The notes beneath the pieces are model-generated. The model made no database searches and had not been told where the DNA came from. It saw only the letters and a list, made by a program, of their open reading frames with translations. Positions 52,857 to 60,413 of a DNA stretch of 64,000 bases are shown here, in pieces. This stretch comes from Reyranella aquatilis. Its GTDB lineage: Bacteria > Pseudomonadota > Alphaproteobacteria > Reyranellales > Reyranellaceae. Location: NCBI RefSeq assembly GCF_020880995.1, contig NZ_JAJISD010000006.1:248001-312000 (forward strand), written 5' to 3'. The position numbers and the translations under genes were made by a program. Positions within the stretch are counted from its first letter, which is position 1, and every line of letters starts with the position of its first letter.

Positions 52857-53654
52857 ATGGGCAAGCTGCTGCTGGTCGGATGCGGCAAGATGGGCGGCGC
52901 CATGCTCGACGGCTGGCTGGCGCGTGGCCTCGTGGCCGCCGACATCGTCGTGGCGGAGCCGGTCGAGGCGATCCGCCCCCGGCATGCGGGCGTCCGTGTG
53001 GTTTCCTCCTCGACCGAGATGACGGAGACGCCCGAGATCGTGGTGCTGGCGGTGAAGCCGCAATCGATGGACGAGACGCTGATCGACCTGCGGCGCTTCG
53101 CCGGCCAGGGCTCGGTGTTCCTCTCGATCGCGGCCGGCAAGACGCTGGGCTATTTCGCGGCCCGCCTCGGCCATAGCGCCAAGATCGTCCGCTCCATGCC
53201 CAACACGCCGGCGGCGGTGCGACAGGGCATAACCGTCGCGACTGCGGCGGCCAGCGTCACGGCGGCCGAGAAGAAGCGCTGCCATGAACTGCTGGAAGCG
53301 GTCGGCCAGGTCCTGTGGGCCGACGACGAGGCGCTTCTGGATCCGGTCACGGCCCTGTCGGGCAGCGGGCCGGCCTATGTCTTTCTGCTGGTCGAGGCGA
53401 TGGCCGCGGCGGGCGAGAAGGCGGGTCTCCCCGCCGACATGGCCATGCAGCTTGCCCGGGCAACCGTGGCCGGCAGCGGCGAACTGCTGCGGCAATCGAA
53501 GGAGCCGGCCTCGCAGCTTCGCGTTAATGTGACCAGCCCCGGCGGCACGACCGCTGCCGCCCTGCAGGTTCTGATGGCAAAAGACGGTATCCAACCTGTG
53601 TTCGACAAGGCGCTGGCCGCGGCCTCGAATCGATCGAAGGAGCTGGCGGGATGA
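52857..53654 (+). CDS. proC: Pyrroline-5-carboxylate reductase
   Basis: A 265-residue NAD(P)H-dependent reductase that makes L-proline from pyrroline-5-carboxylate. Rossmann loop LLVGCGKMGGAMLDGWL, then VLAVKPQSM, MPNTPAAVRQGITV and the signature VTSPGGTTAAALQVL near residues 222-236. GSGPAYVFLLVEAM lines the active site. Length normal. The TetR-type gene overlaps its stop in ATGA. Confidence 0.97.
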   Translation: MGKLLLVGCGKMGGAMLDGWLARGLVAADIVVAEPVEAIRPRHAGVRVVSSSTEMTETPEIVVLAVKPQSMDETLIDLRRFAGQGSVFLSIAAGKTLGYFAARLGHSAKIVRSMPNTPAAVRQGITVATAAASVTAAEKKRCHELLEAVGQVLWADDEALLDPVTALSGSGPAYVFLLVEAMAAAGEKAGLPADMAMQLARATVAGSGELLRQSKEPASQLRVNVTSPGGTTAAALQVLMAKDGIQPVFDKALAAASNRSKELAG

Positions 53655-54286
53655 CAGAAGCGGAGGAGCAGATTCGCGACCGGGCACTCGACGCCTTTCT
53701 CGGGCTGATCGCGGAGAAGGGCTTCGCGGACGTGTCCCTGCGCGAGGTCGCCCAGGCGGCCGGGCTGGGCTTTGCCGATCTCTATCGGCTCTATCCAGAC
53801 AAGATGTCCCTGGCTGCCGCCTTCATGGCCCGGATCGATGCGGAGGTCCTTGAGGGAACGCCGTCGACAACAGATCCGGAGGAGACCGTCCGCGACCGCC
53901 TGTTCGACGTGATGATGCGCCGTTACGACGCGCTGAAGCCGCATCGCGCGGCCCTGCGGGCGCTGCGCCGCGCCGGCACGCGCGATCCGATGGTCGCGCT
54001 CTCCATGGGGCCGGCCCTGCGCCGATCGATGTCGGCCATGCTGGAGGCCGCATCGGTGCCGAGCGAAGGCCTGCCTGGTGCATTGCGGCAGAACGGGCTG
54101 CTGGCCATCCATTATGCCGTGTCGCGGGTCTTCGACGGCGACGAGTCGGGCGATCTCTCAAAGACCATGGCGGCTCTCGACGGCCGCCTCAAGACCGCGG
54201 AACATTGGTCCCAACTCTTTGATAAATATACCAAATCCCCGATGGCGCGAGGACCGCAGGAACCGCCGGTTTCGCCTGCTCCGTGA
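53651..54286 (+). CDS. TetR-family transcriptional regulator
   Basis: A 211-residue regulator with an N-terminal TetR helix-turn-helix (GFADVSLREVAQAAGLGFADLYRLYPDKMSL, residues 24-54) and an unrelated helical ligand domain. Translation is coupled to proC. The downstream phasin promoter contains operator-like sequences, so this protein is one candidate regulator, although PhaR-type sites there suggest another. Ligand unknown. The C-terminal 25 residues are Pro-rich and disordered. Confidence 0.88.
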   Translation: MTEAEEQIRDRALDAFLGLIAEKGFADVSLREVAQAAGLGFADLYRLYPDKMSLAAAFMARIDAEVLEGTPSTTDPEETVRDRLFDVMMRRYDALKPHRAALRALRRAGTRDPMVALSMGPALRRSMSAMLEAASVPSEGLPGALRQNGLLAIHYAVSRVFDGDESGDLSKTMAALDGRLKTAEHWSQLFDKYTKSPMARGPQEPPVSPAP

Positions 54287-54288
54287 AG

Positions 54289-54363
54289 ATTTTGTGCGGT
54301 GCACAAAATCACCCCTTGACTCGCTGCAGCGCATCCTTAAATTGAGCCTCGTTGTGCACCGCA
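54289..54363 (+). promoter_or_regulatory. Phasin promoter with three TGC-N3-GCA sites 30 bp apart
   Basis: TGCGGTGCA at 54295, TGCAGCGCA at 54325 and TGCACCGCA at 54355 share the half-site TGC-N3-GCA at an exact 30-bp interval. The first also lies inside ATTTTGTGC-GGT-GCACAAAAT (54289-54309). Between sites one and two is TTGACT (-35, 54316-54321), and TTAAAT (-10, 54337-54342) follows site two, spacer 15 bp (or TAAATT with 16 bp). Site three overlaps the expected start of transcription. The arrangement is typical of a repressor such as PhaR, whose known targets carry TGC/GCA half-sites. Confidence 0.7.
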
Positions 54364-54416
54364 GCAAAGGCGGGGCACCCAGCTCAGCCTTTGTTCGACC
54401 CTGCAGGAGAATTCCC

Positions 54417-54851
54417 ATGTACGCCAACGGCGCCTTCAAGAACCCCTTCGCCGACTTCGACTTCAGCAAGATCTCCAGCGAGTTCAAGCTGCCGGCCATG
54501 AACGTCGAGAGCTTCGTCGAGACCGCGCGCAAGAACTTCGCGACCATCACCTCGGTCAACACCGCCGCCGTCGAGTCGATGAAGACGATCGCGCAGCGCC
54601 AGGGCGACATGGTCCGCGCCGCGATGGAAGACCTCTCCAAGCATGGCAGCGAAGTCCTCGCCGCCGCGACCGTCGAGGAGAAGGCCGCCAAGCAGATCGA
54701 CTTCATGAAGAAGACCTACGAGTCGGCGATCACCAACTCGAAGGAGCTGGCCGAGCTCTACACCAAGGGCCAGACCGACGCCGTGACGGCGCTGAGCGCC
54801 CGCGTCGCCGAGCTGACCGAAGAGGTCAAGGCCGCGATCGCCAAGAAGTAA
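54417..54851 (+). CDS. Phasin-family protein
   Basis: A 144-residue helical protein of the phasin_2 family that coats polyhydroxyalkanoate granules. The N-terminus reads MYANGAFKNPFADFDFSKISS, then long amphipathic helices (MNVESFVETARKNFATITS and EDLSKHGSEVLAAATVEEKAAKQIDFMKKTYESAI). CAGGAG precedes the ATG with 7 nt spacing. It has its own strong promoter and ends at a strong terminator, a monocistronic layout common for phasins. No PHA synthase is in the window. Confidence 0.93.
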   Translation: MYANGAFKNPFADFDFSKISSEFKLPAMNVESFVETARKNFATITSVNTAAVESMKTIAQRQGDMVRAAMEDLSKHGSEVLAAATVEEKAAKQIDFMKKTYESAITNSKELAELYTKGQTDAVTALSARVAELTEEVKAAIAKK

Positions 54852-54893
54852 GCGTTTCAGAGCAAGCGTGGATCGGCCTGTCGCCGATCCGGA

Positions 54894-54926
54894 AAAAGGG
54901 GCCGCGTACGGGGCCCCTTTTCTTTT
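54894..54926 (+). terminator. Rho-independent terminator after the phasin gene
   Basis: AAAAGGGGCC (54894-54903), an 8-nt loop, GGCCCCTTTT (54912-54921), then CTTTT. Immediately upstream a second hairpin GGATCGGC-CTGTC-GCCGATCC (54870-54890) stands in tandem. A perfect stem with U-rich tail makes this a confident terminator. Confidence 0.9.
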
Positions 54927-54951
54927 GCGCGCGCGACTCTACTGTCGGCGC

Positions 54952-55290
54952 ATGGCCACCATCGCTTACGAAGATTTCGAGCGCGTCGACATCCGTGTCG
55001 GCACCATCATCGAAGCCGCACCGCTCGAGGGGGCACGCAAGCCGGCCTACCGGCTGCTGATCGATTTCGGCGAGGCGATCGGCACGAAGAAGTCCTCGGC
55101 CCAGATCACCGTCCACTACACGCCACAGGAGCTGGTCGGCCGCCAGGTCGCCGCGGTCGTGAACTTCCCGCCGCGCCAGATCGGCAAGTTCATGTCGGAA
55201 GTGCTGACGCTGGGCTTTCCCGCGGCCGACGGCAGCGTCGTGCTGATCGCACCGACCAAGCCGGTGCCCAACGGCGGCAAGCTTTTCTAG
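54952..55290 (+). CDS. CsaA-like tRNA-binding domain protein
   Basis: A 112-residue OB-fold tRNA-binding protein of the CsaA family. YEDFERVDIRVGTIIEAAPLEGARKPAYRLLIDFGEAIGTKKSSAQ is the hallmark, ending in LGFPAADGSVVLIAPTKPVPNGGKLF. CsaA has been described as an export-related chaperone in Bacillus and also binds tRNA-like structures. I start at 54952; the frame is open from 54868 within the terminator. Cytosolic. Confidence 0.93.
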   Translation: MATIAYEDFERVDIRVGTIIEAAPLEGARKPAYRLLIDFGEAIGTKKSSAQITVHYTPQELVGRQVAAVVNFPPRQIGKFMSEVLTLGFPAADGSVVLIAPTKPVPNGGKLF

Positions 55291-55299
55291 AAATTCCAA

Positions 55300-55332
55300 G
55301 CCTGCCCCTTGGGACGGGGGAAGTGAGGGGCC
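55300..55332. repeat. Hairpin element at csaA/lyase convergent junction
   Basis: GCCCCTTGGGACGGGGG (55304-55320) can fold with CCCC against GGGG, and its right part resembles the element at 59199-59230 (GGACGGGGGA, then GTGAG against ATGAG). Both occur between convergent genes and likely end transcription from both sides. Confidence 0.45.
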
Positions 55333-55336
55333 GGGG

Positions 55337-56212
55337 CTACTCCGCCGCTTTTGGCAGGGGCTCGCGGAACCTCGTGCGGTACCCGTCCCATTCGTCGGCG
55401 CCGGACAGGCGGAAGCCCTGTTGTGGCGTGATGTCGGAGAGCGGGGCGGGATGGCGGCCCTTGGCCTTGAGATCGGCGAGTGCCGCATCGCAGGCCCCGA
55501 CCACGGTGCGCGTGAGCACGCCCGGCAGGATCATCACCGCGTAGTTCATTTTGCCCGCCTCGTCGATCGACAGGTCCGGCGTCTTGCCCTTCCACACCAT
55601 GTTGAGCAGGCACGGTCCCTTCACCAGCTTCGGCACCGAGGCCGTTTCCTCCAGCGTCTGCGGCGCCTCGACGAACGCCATGTCGGCGCCGGCCTCGATG
55701 GCGGCGTTGGCGCGGCGGATCGCCTCCTCGAAGCCCAGTGAGGCACGTGAATCAGTGCGCGCGATGATCAGGAAGTCCGGATCGACCTTGGCGCTCACCG
55801 CGGCGCGGATCTTGGCGACGTAGTCCTCGATCGGCACGATGGTCTTGTCCTCGAGATGGCCGCACTTCTTGGGGAAGCCCTGGTCCTCGATGTGGATGCC
55901 GGCGACGCCGCGCTTCTCGTATTCGCGCACGGTGCGGATGGCGTTCAGCTCGTTGCCGTAGCCGGTGTCGGCGTCGGCGATCACCGGCAGCCTGATCGCG
56001 GTGGCGATGCGGCCGGCATTGTCGGCCATCTCCGACATGGTGACGAGACCGTAGTCGGGATAGCCGAGGCTCGCTGCGGTGCCGGCGCCGGTCATGTAGA
56101 CCGCCTCGAAGCCCGCGCGTTCGATCGAGCGCGCGGTGATGCAGTCGAAGCAGCCCGGTGCGGCCACCATCCCGCGCTTCATGGCGTCGCGGAAGATCTT
56201 GCCCTTTGACAT
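55337..56212 (-). CDS. Isocitrate lyase/PEP mutase family protein (2-methylisocitrate lyase-like)
   Basis: A 291-residue TIM-barrel enzyme of the PEP mutase/isocitrate lyase superfamily. APGCFDCITARSIERAGFEAVYMTGAG is the conserved N-terminal strand and helix, with ADADTGYGN binding metal, IEDQGFPKKCGHLEDK carrying the catalytic KKCGH loop, and IIARTDSRASLGFEEAI following. The Cys of KKCGH marks lyase rather than mutase activity. The start at 56212 has GAGGAG 7 nt upstream. It is the last gene of a three-gene operon and likely cleaves an alpha-hydroxylated acid made in the pathway. Confidence 0.92.
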   Translation of the reverse strand: MSKGKIFRDAMKRGMVAAPGCFDCITARSIERAGFEAVYMTGAGTAASLGYPDYGLVTMSEMADNAGRIATAIRLPVIADADTGYGNELNAIRTVREYEKRGVAGIHIEDQGFPKKCGHLEDKTIVPIEDYVAKIRAAVSAKVDPDFLIIARTDSRASLGFEEAIRRANAAIEAGADMAFVEAPQTLEETASVPKLVKGPCLLNMVWKGKTPDLSIDEAGKMNYAVMILPGVLTRTVVGACDAALADLKAKGRHPAPLSDITPQQGFRLSGADEWDGYRTRFREPLPKAAE

Positions 56213-56226
56213 GTCGCTTCTCCTCC

Positions 56227-57297
56227 TCACGCCGCCTTCATGCCCATCGCCGCGGCCTGGCGGGCATCGAAGTCCTGGCGCACCGTGTCGTAGTTGTGGC
56301 CCTTCATGACGCCGCGGACGGTACCGGGTTCGACGGTGCCGTAGAACACCTCCCAGCTCTGCGGCAGGCGCCGCGAATCGGGGCGGGCCAGCCACAGCCG
56401 GTAGAGCGTGCGCTTCTTCGTCTCGTCGTCATGGTCCTCGAAGCCGGTGCGAGAGTGCAGCATCGTCTGGTTGCACAGGATCTGGAGATCGCCCGGCTCC
56501 AGGTTCATGCAGAACATGTTCTCCGGCCGGCGCAGCACCGTGTCGAAATACTCCATCGCCTCCCGCTGCAGCGGCGTGAGGGGCGTCGCGCCGTCGAGCT
56601 TCAGGGCGTTGACGATGCGGTTGCGGTTCCACTTGCAGAAGACCCGGCCGTTCTCCTCGGTGACGATCGGTGCCGGATACCACGGCGCCTCGCCCTCGGA
56701 CTGCTCGCCGTTGCGGCTGAACGGATAGTCGGTGGTCAGGGCCGCGGCGTAGTCGGGCCGCTCCCGCTTGAGGATCTCGTAGGCGGTGGCGGCGCTTGCG
56801 CACATGCTCATGCCGCCGACCGGCGCCTGATTGTAGCAGGAGAGCAGCACGACGTCGGAGCCGTCGACATGGAAGTCGAGCTCGGCGTTGGAATTGTAGC
56901 CGCGGCCGGTCGGGCTGCGGTAGTTCATGCCGGCGTTCTTCACCTCGGTGATGTAGTCGCTGGCCTTGTTCTGCGGCCGCGCCACGCCGAAATGCAGGCC
57001 GATCGCCCAGGTCATCAGCCGGAACTCGTCGGGCGTCACGCCCTCGCGCGGCAGGTTCTTCACCAATGCCATGCCGCGCCCGTCGCGCACCTCGCGGAAC
57101 GCCGCGGCGAGCGTCGGCACGGCGGCGCCGAGATCGAAATCCTGGCGGCGCCACGACAGGATGGGCCGGTCGGCCGGGCCGGCCTTGCGCACCGTCGCGA
57201 GCAGGTCAGCGCTCTCGCGCGCCGAGAGGGCATGGACCCAGCCTCTGTCCGCCTCGACGTCGGCGACGGTCCAGGCAATGGGAGCGGTGATTGCCAT
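56227..57297 (-). CDS. TauD-like 2-oxoglutarate dioxygenase
   Basis: A 356-residue non-haem iron oxygenase related to clavaminate-synthase-like and gamma-butyrobetaine/TauD enzymes. Iron ligands are His143 and Asp145 in DFHVDGSD, with the second His in MLHSRTGFEDHDD and the 2-oxoglutarate Arg in RLWLARPDSRRL. LPREGVTPDEFRLMTWAIG and GRVFCKWNRNRIVNALKLDG are further conserved stretches. The ATG at 57297 is 5 nt after GGAGG; an ATG at 57300 is equally close. The frame is open to 58101 across the upstream gene. Predicted to hydroxylate a carboxylate imported by the adjacent TctC system. Confidence 0.85.
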   Translation of the reverse strand: MAITAPIAWTVADVEADRGWVHALSARESADLLATVRKAGPADRPILSWRRQDFDLGAAVPTLAAAFREVRDGRGMALVKNLPREGVTPDEFRLMTWAIGLHFGVARPQNKASDYITEVKNAGMNYRSPTGRGYNSNAELDFHVDGSDVVLLSCYNQAPVGGMSMCASAATAYEILKRERPDYAAALTTDYPFSRNGEQSEGEAPWYPAPIVTEENGRVFCKWNRNRIVNALKLDGATPLTPLQREAMEYFDTVLRRPENMFCMNLEPGDLQILCNQTMLHSRTGFEDHDDETKKRTLYRLWLARPDSRRLPQSWEVFYGTVEPGTVRGVMKGHNYDTVRQDFDARQAAAMGMKAA

Positions 57298-57308
57298 CAT
57301 GTCCTCCA

Positions 57309-58298
57309 TCAGTCCGCGGTCATGCCGAGCCGGCGGATCGTCTCGCCGGACTCCTTGATGTCGCGCTGGAAGCGTGCGCTGAACGCGGTCGGCGTATCGC
57401 CGCCGGGCAGCGAGCCGTATTCGATGATCTTGGCGCGGAACTCCGGCACGGCGAGCACGCTGGCGATGTCCTTCTGGATCGCCTCGACGGTCGCGGGCGG
57501 CGTGCCGGCCGGCGCGAACAGCCCGTACCAGGAATTCTCGTCGAGGCCCGCGAAGCCCTGCTCCTTGAAGGTCGCGACGTTGGGCAGAGCGGGGATGCGC
57601 TGCGTGCCCATGATGCCCAGCGCCTTGAGCTTGCCGGCGTTGATCAGCGCCAGGCCCGAGGTGACGCTGGCGATGCCGACATCGACGCGACCAGCGGAGA
57701 TGTCGCCGACGAAGGAGGCGGCGCCCTTGTAGGGCACGTTCATCAGCTTGATGCCGCCGCTGTCGAAGATGCGTTCCGCCATCAGCCGGCTGCCCGGATC
57801 GGGGCTGGCCGAGGTCCGCTTGTCGGGACCTTCCTTGCGCACCAGCTCGACCAGGCCCTTGAAGTCGTTGGCCGGAAGGGTCGGAGTCGCCAGCAGTGTC
57901 GCGACGGGATAGGCGACCGCGGTGACCGGCGCGAAGGCCGTCGCCGTGTCGTAGGGCAGCTTCATCAGATGGGCGTTGATGGCGATGCCCGACACCGCCA
58001 GCACCATCGTATGGCCGTCGGGCTGGGCGCGGGCGACGAGCGCCGCGCCGACCGATCCGTTGCCGCCGGTGCGGTTGTCGACGATCACCGTCTGGCCCCA
58101 CTTCTCTTCCAGGGCCTTGGCCATCAGTCGGCCGACCGCGTCGGTGCCGCCGCCGGGGCTGTAGGGAACGATGATGGTGACGGTCCTGGTGGGGGCGAAG
58201 GCCGGCTTGGACGGGGCGGCAGTCTGCGCGGTGGCCGTGGCCGCGACCCCGAACGCGAGAGCGATGCCGGCGAATGCAGCTGTGATACTCCTAGCCAT
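57309..58298 (-). CDS. Tripartite tricarboxylate transporter receptor (Bug/TctC family), third copy
   Basis: A 329-residue periplasmic receptor. Signal peptide ARSITAAFAGIALAFGVAA to about ATATAQ, then TVTIIVPYSPGGGTDAVGRLMAK. It is more distant from the pair at 5.7-7.7 kb than those are from each other. GGAGGGAACGAGG is a good ribosome site. The tctAB membrane genes are not adjacent, so an orphan receptor or use of the permease at 7.7 kb is possible. First gene of the operon with the dioxygenase and lyase. Confidence 0.92.
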   Translation of the reverse strand: MARSITAAFAGIALAFGVAATATAQTAAPSKPAFAPTRTVTIIVPYSPGGGTDAVGRLMAKALEEKWGQTVIVDNRTGGNGSVGAALVARAQPDGHTMVLAVSGIAINAHLMKLPYDTATAFAPVTAVAYPVATLLATPTLPANDFKGLVELVRKEGPDKRTSASPDPGSRLMAERIFDSGGIKLMNVPYKGAASFVGDISAGRVDVGIASVTSGLALINAGKLKALGIMGTQRIPALPNVATFKEQGFAGLDENSWYGLFAPAGTPPATVEAIQKDIASVLAVPEFRAKIIEYGSLPGGDTPTAFSARFQRDIKESGETIRRLGMTAD

Positions 58299-58320
58299 CC
58301 TCGTTCCCTCCTTTTATTGG

Positions 58321-58337
58321 TATAAAGTTAGTACAAC
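58321..58337. promoter_or_regulatory. Compact divergent promoter/operator of the GntR gene
   Basis: Only 39 bp separate the two divergent start codons. TATAAA at 58321-58326 ends 11 nt before the ATG, which would put the GntR transcript start about 5 nt before the codon and make the message nearly leaderless. GTA-N9-TAC (58319-58333) in the same stretch is a weak candidate operator for autoregulation. Confidence 0.35.
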
Positions 58338-59180
58338 ATGGTGTCAGACGCTGAGGCAAGCCGGCCGCGCGGCACGGTCCGGGGGGCGAAACCGGATGCA
58401 TCCGGTGTGAAGCTCAGTGCCGACGGGGCGCTGTTGCATCGCCAGCTCTATGTCCTGCTGAAGGAGCAGATCGTTTCGGGCCGCTATCGCCCTGGCGACG
58501 CCCTGCCGACGCAGGAGGCGCTCTGCCGCCAGTTCTCGATCTCGCGCATCACGGTACGACGGGCGCTTTCCGATCTCGCCGACGACGGTTTCGTGCGCAA
58601 TCGCCAGGGGGTCGGCGCCTTCGTCACGGCCAAGACGATCGACACGAAGCATGGGCCGGACTTCGGTTTCATCGGCGACCTCAGGCGCACAATCAAGGAA
58701 ACGACGATGCGGATCCTGGCGCTCGAGGTCGAGCGATGCCCCCGGCCGATCGCCGCCCATCTCGGCATTGCCGACGGCGAGCAGGCGCTCCACCTGGTGC
58801 GCGTGAGGTCGTTCGAGAACAAGCCCGTGACCCTGCTCGACGGCTGGATCCCGATGCCTTTTGCGCGCGCCGTCACCGAGGAGGGGCTGAAGACGACGTC
58901 GCTGCACGAGCTGATCGCCGGCAGCTTCGAAAAGCTCGGCGGGGTGGCGCAGGAGGTCAACGCCGCGCTCGCCGATCCGTTCGTCGCACGGGCGCTCGAC
59001 ATCGAGATCAATTCGGCGACGCTCAAGATCGATCGGCTGGTGCACAACCGAGACGGCGCGCCGGTGCACTACGTCACGGTCTGGACGACGCCCCGCCGCA
59101 CGCGCCTGGTGATGGAGGTGAGCGCCGACGACATCGACGGCTACAATGTCGGACGGCTGCTGCACGACGTGCAGAAGTGA
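58338..59180 (+). CDS. GntR-family regulator with UTRA ligand domain
   Basis: A 280-residue regulator: winged HTH at about 28-100 (TQEALCRQFSISRITVRRALSDLADDGFV) followed by a UTRA chorismate-lyase-like sensor domain that includes LHLVRVRSFENKPVTLLDGWIPM. It is divergent from the TctC-dioxygenase-lyase operon and is the obvious local controller. Start ATG 58338 lies directly after the promoter with no ribosome site. UTRA proteins usually bind the uptake substrate or its first metabolite. Confidence 0.92.
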   Translation: MVSDAEASRPRGTVRGAKPDASGVKLSADGALLHRQLYVLLKEQIVSGRYRPGDALPTQEALCRQFSISRITVRRALSDLADDGFVRNRQGVGAFVTAKTIDTKHGPDFGFIGDLRRTIKETTMRILALEVERCPRPIAAHLGIADGEQALHLVRVRSFENKPVTLLDGWIPMPFARAVTEEGLKTTSLHELIAGSFEKLGGVAQEVNAALADPFVARALDIEINSATLKIDRLVHNRDGAPVHYVTVWTTPRRTRLVMEVSADDIDGYNVGRLLHDVQK

Positions 59181-59198
59181 CGGCTTCGCCTCTCTTTC

Positions 59199-59219
59199 CT
59201 CCCCCGTAGGACGGGGGAG
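59199..59219. terminator. Perfect hairpin between GntR and aminotransferase genes
   Basis: CTCCCCCGT-AGG-ACGGGGGAG is a perfect 9-bp stem with a 3-nt loop, flanked by CCTCTCTT on the left and AGAAGAGG on the right which extend the symmetry. It lies between convergent genes. The sequence is related to the element at 55304-55332. Confidence 0.7.
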
Positions 59220-59242
59220 ATGAGAAGAGGTGGCAGACCTCT

Positions 59243-60349
59243 CTAGTAAACCCGGTGGATCCAGCCGTGCGGGTCGGCGGTGCGGCCGCGCTGGATGCCC
59301 ACCAGGGCGGCCTTAAGTTCCTCGGTCTTGGCGCCCGAGCCGCCGTTGCCGATCCTGAACTCGCCGTCGTTGCTGCGGACGGTGCCGATCGGCGTGACGA
59401 CCGCAGCGGTGCCGCAGGCGAAGGCCTCTCGCAGGCGGCCGCTGGCGGCATCCTTGCGCCACTGGTCGATCGAGTAGCGCTCCTCGCTCACCTTGATGCC
59501 CTTGTCCTTGGCCAGCGTCAGCAGCGAGTTGCGGGTGATACCCGGCAGGATCGTGCCGCCGAGCGGCGGGGTGATCATCGAGCCGTCGTCGAACACGAAG
59601 AAGATGTTCATGCCACCCAGCTCCTCGATCCAGCGCTGCTCGACGGCGTCGAGGAACACGACCTGGTCGCAGCCGTGGCGTGTCGCCTCGGCCTGCGCCT
59701 GCAGGCTGGAGGCGTAGTTGCCGCCGCACTTCGCCGCGCCCGTGCCGCCGGGCGCGGCGCGGGTGTAGTCCTGCGAGACCCACACCGATACCGCGGGCGC
59801 ATCGGTCTTGAAGTAGGCACCCACCGACGAGGCGATGACGATGAACAGGTAGTCCGACGAGGGCTTCACGCCGAGGAAGATCTCGTTGGCGAACATGAAG
59901 GGCCGGATATAGAGGCTGCCATCGCCCTCGGGGATCCAGGCGCGGTCTATCTTCACCAGCTGGTCGACCGCCTCGAGGAAGACGTTCTCCGGCAGGATCG
60001 GCATGGCGAGGCGCTCGGCCGACTGCTGGAAGCGGCGGGCGTTCTCCAACGGCCGGAACAGGGTCGCGCCGCCATCGGCGGTGCGATAGGCCTTCAGCCC
60101 CTCGAAGATCTCCTGGGCGTAGTGCAGGACCGCCGCGGCCGGATCCATCGGGATCGGCGCGCGCGGCTCGACCTTCGCATCGTACCAGCCCTTGGTCTCG
60201 TGATAGCGGATCGTGACCATGTGGTCGGAGAACACCCGGCCGAAGCCTGGATTCTTCAGCAGTTCCGCGCGCTTCTCGGCGGAGACCGGCGACGGGTGCG
60301 GGACATGGGCGAACGAAAGCGACGAGGTCGTGGACGTTGTCTTGGACAT
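59243..60349 (-). CDS. Branched-chain amino acid aminotransferase
   Basis: A 368-residue class IV aminotransferase of the large BCAT type, interconverting Val, Leu, Ile and their 2-oxo acids with PLP. The Schiff-base Lys is Lys207 in GTGAAKCGGNYASS; LHYAQEIFEGLKAYR and RPFMFANEIFLGVKP are other signatures, and GGMNIFFVFDDGSMITPPLGGTILPGITRNS carries the phosphate and substrate sites. The start at 60349 is set by the family N-terminus; the frame is open to 60373. Intact lysine contrasts with the protein at 46300. Confidence 0.95.
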   Translation of the reverse strand: MSKTTSTTSSLSFAHVPHPSPVSAEKRAELLKNPGFGRVFSDHMVTIRYHETKGWYDAKVEPRAPIPMDPAAAVLHYAQEIFEGLKAYRTADGGATLFRPLENARRFQQSAERLAMPILPENVFLEAVDQLVKIDRAWIPEGDGSLYIRPFMFANEIFLGVKPSSDYLFIVIASSVGAYFKTDAPAVSVWVSQDYTRAAPGGTGAAKCGGNYASSLQAQAEATRHGCDQVVFLDAVEQRWIEELGGMNIFFVFDDGSMITPPLGGTILPGITRNSLLTLAKDKGIKVSEERYSIDQWRKDAASGRLREAFACGTAAVVTPIGTVRSNDGEFRIGNGGSGAKTEELKAALVGIQRGRTADPHGWIHRVY

Positions 60350-60413
60350 TTTTCTCTCGACTATTTGCTTCACTCTATCACAGGCGGCGGCCCGGCAAGT
60401 CCCGGTGCGCCGC

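Noticed and set aside
57298-58101. Open minus-strand extension upstream of the dioxygenase
   Set aside because: It overlaps the TctC receptor gene in another frame; the dioxygenase has a good start at 57297.
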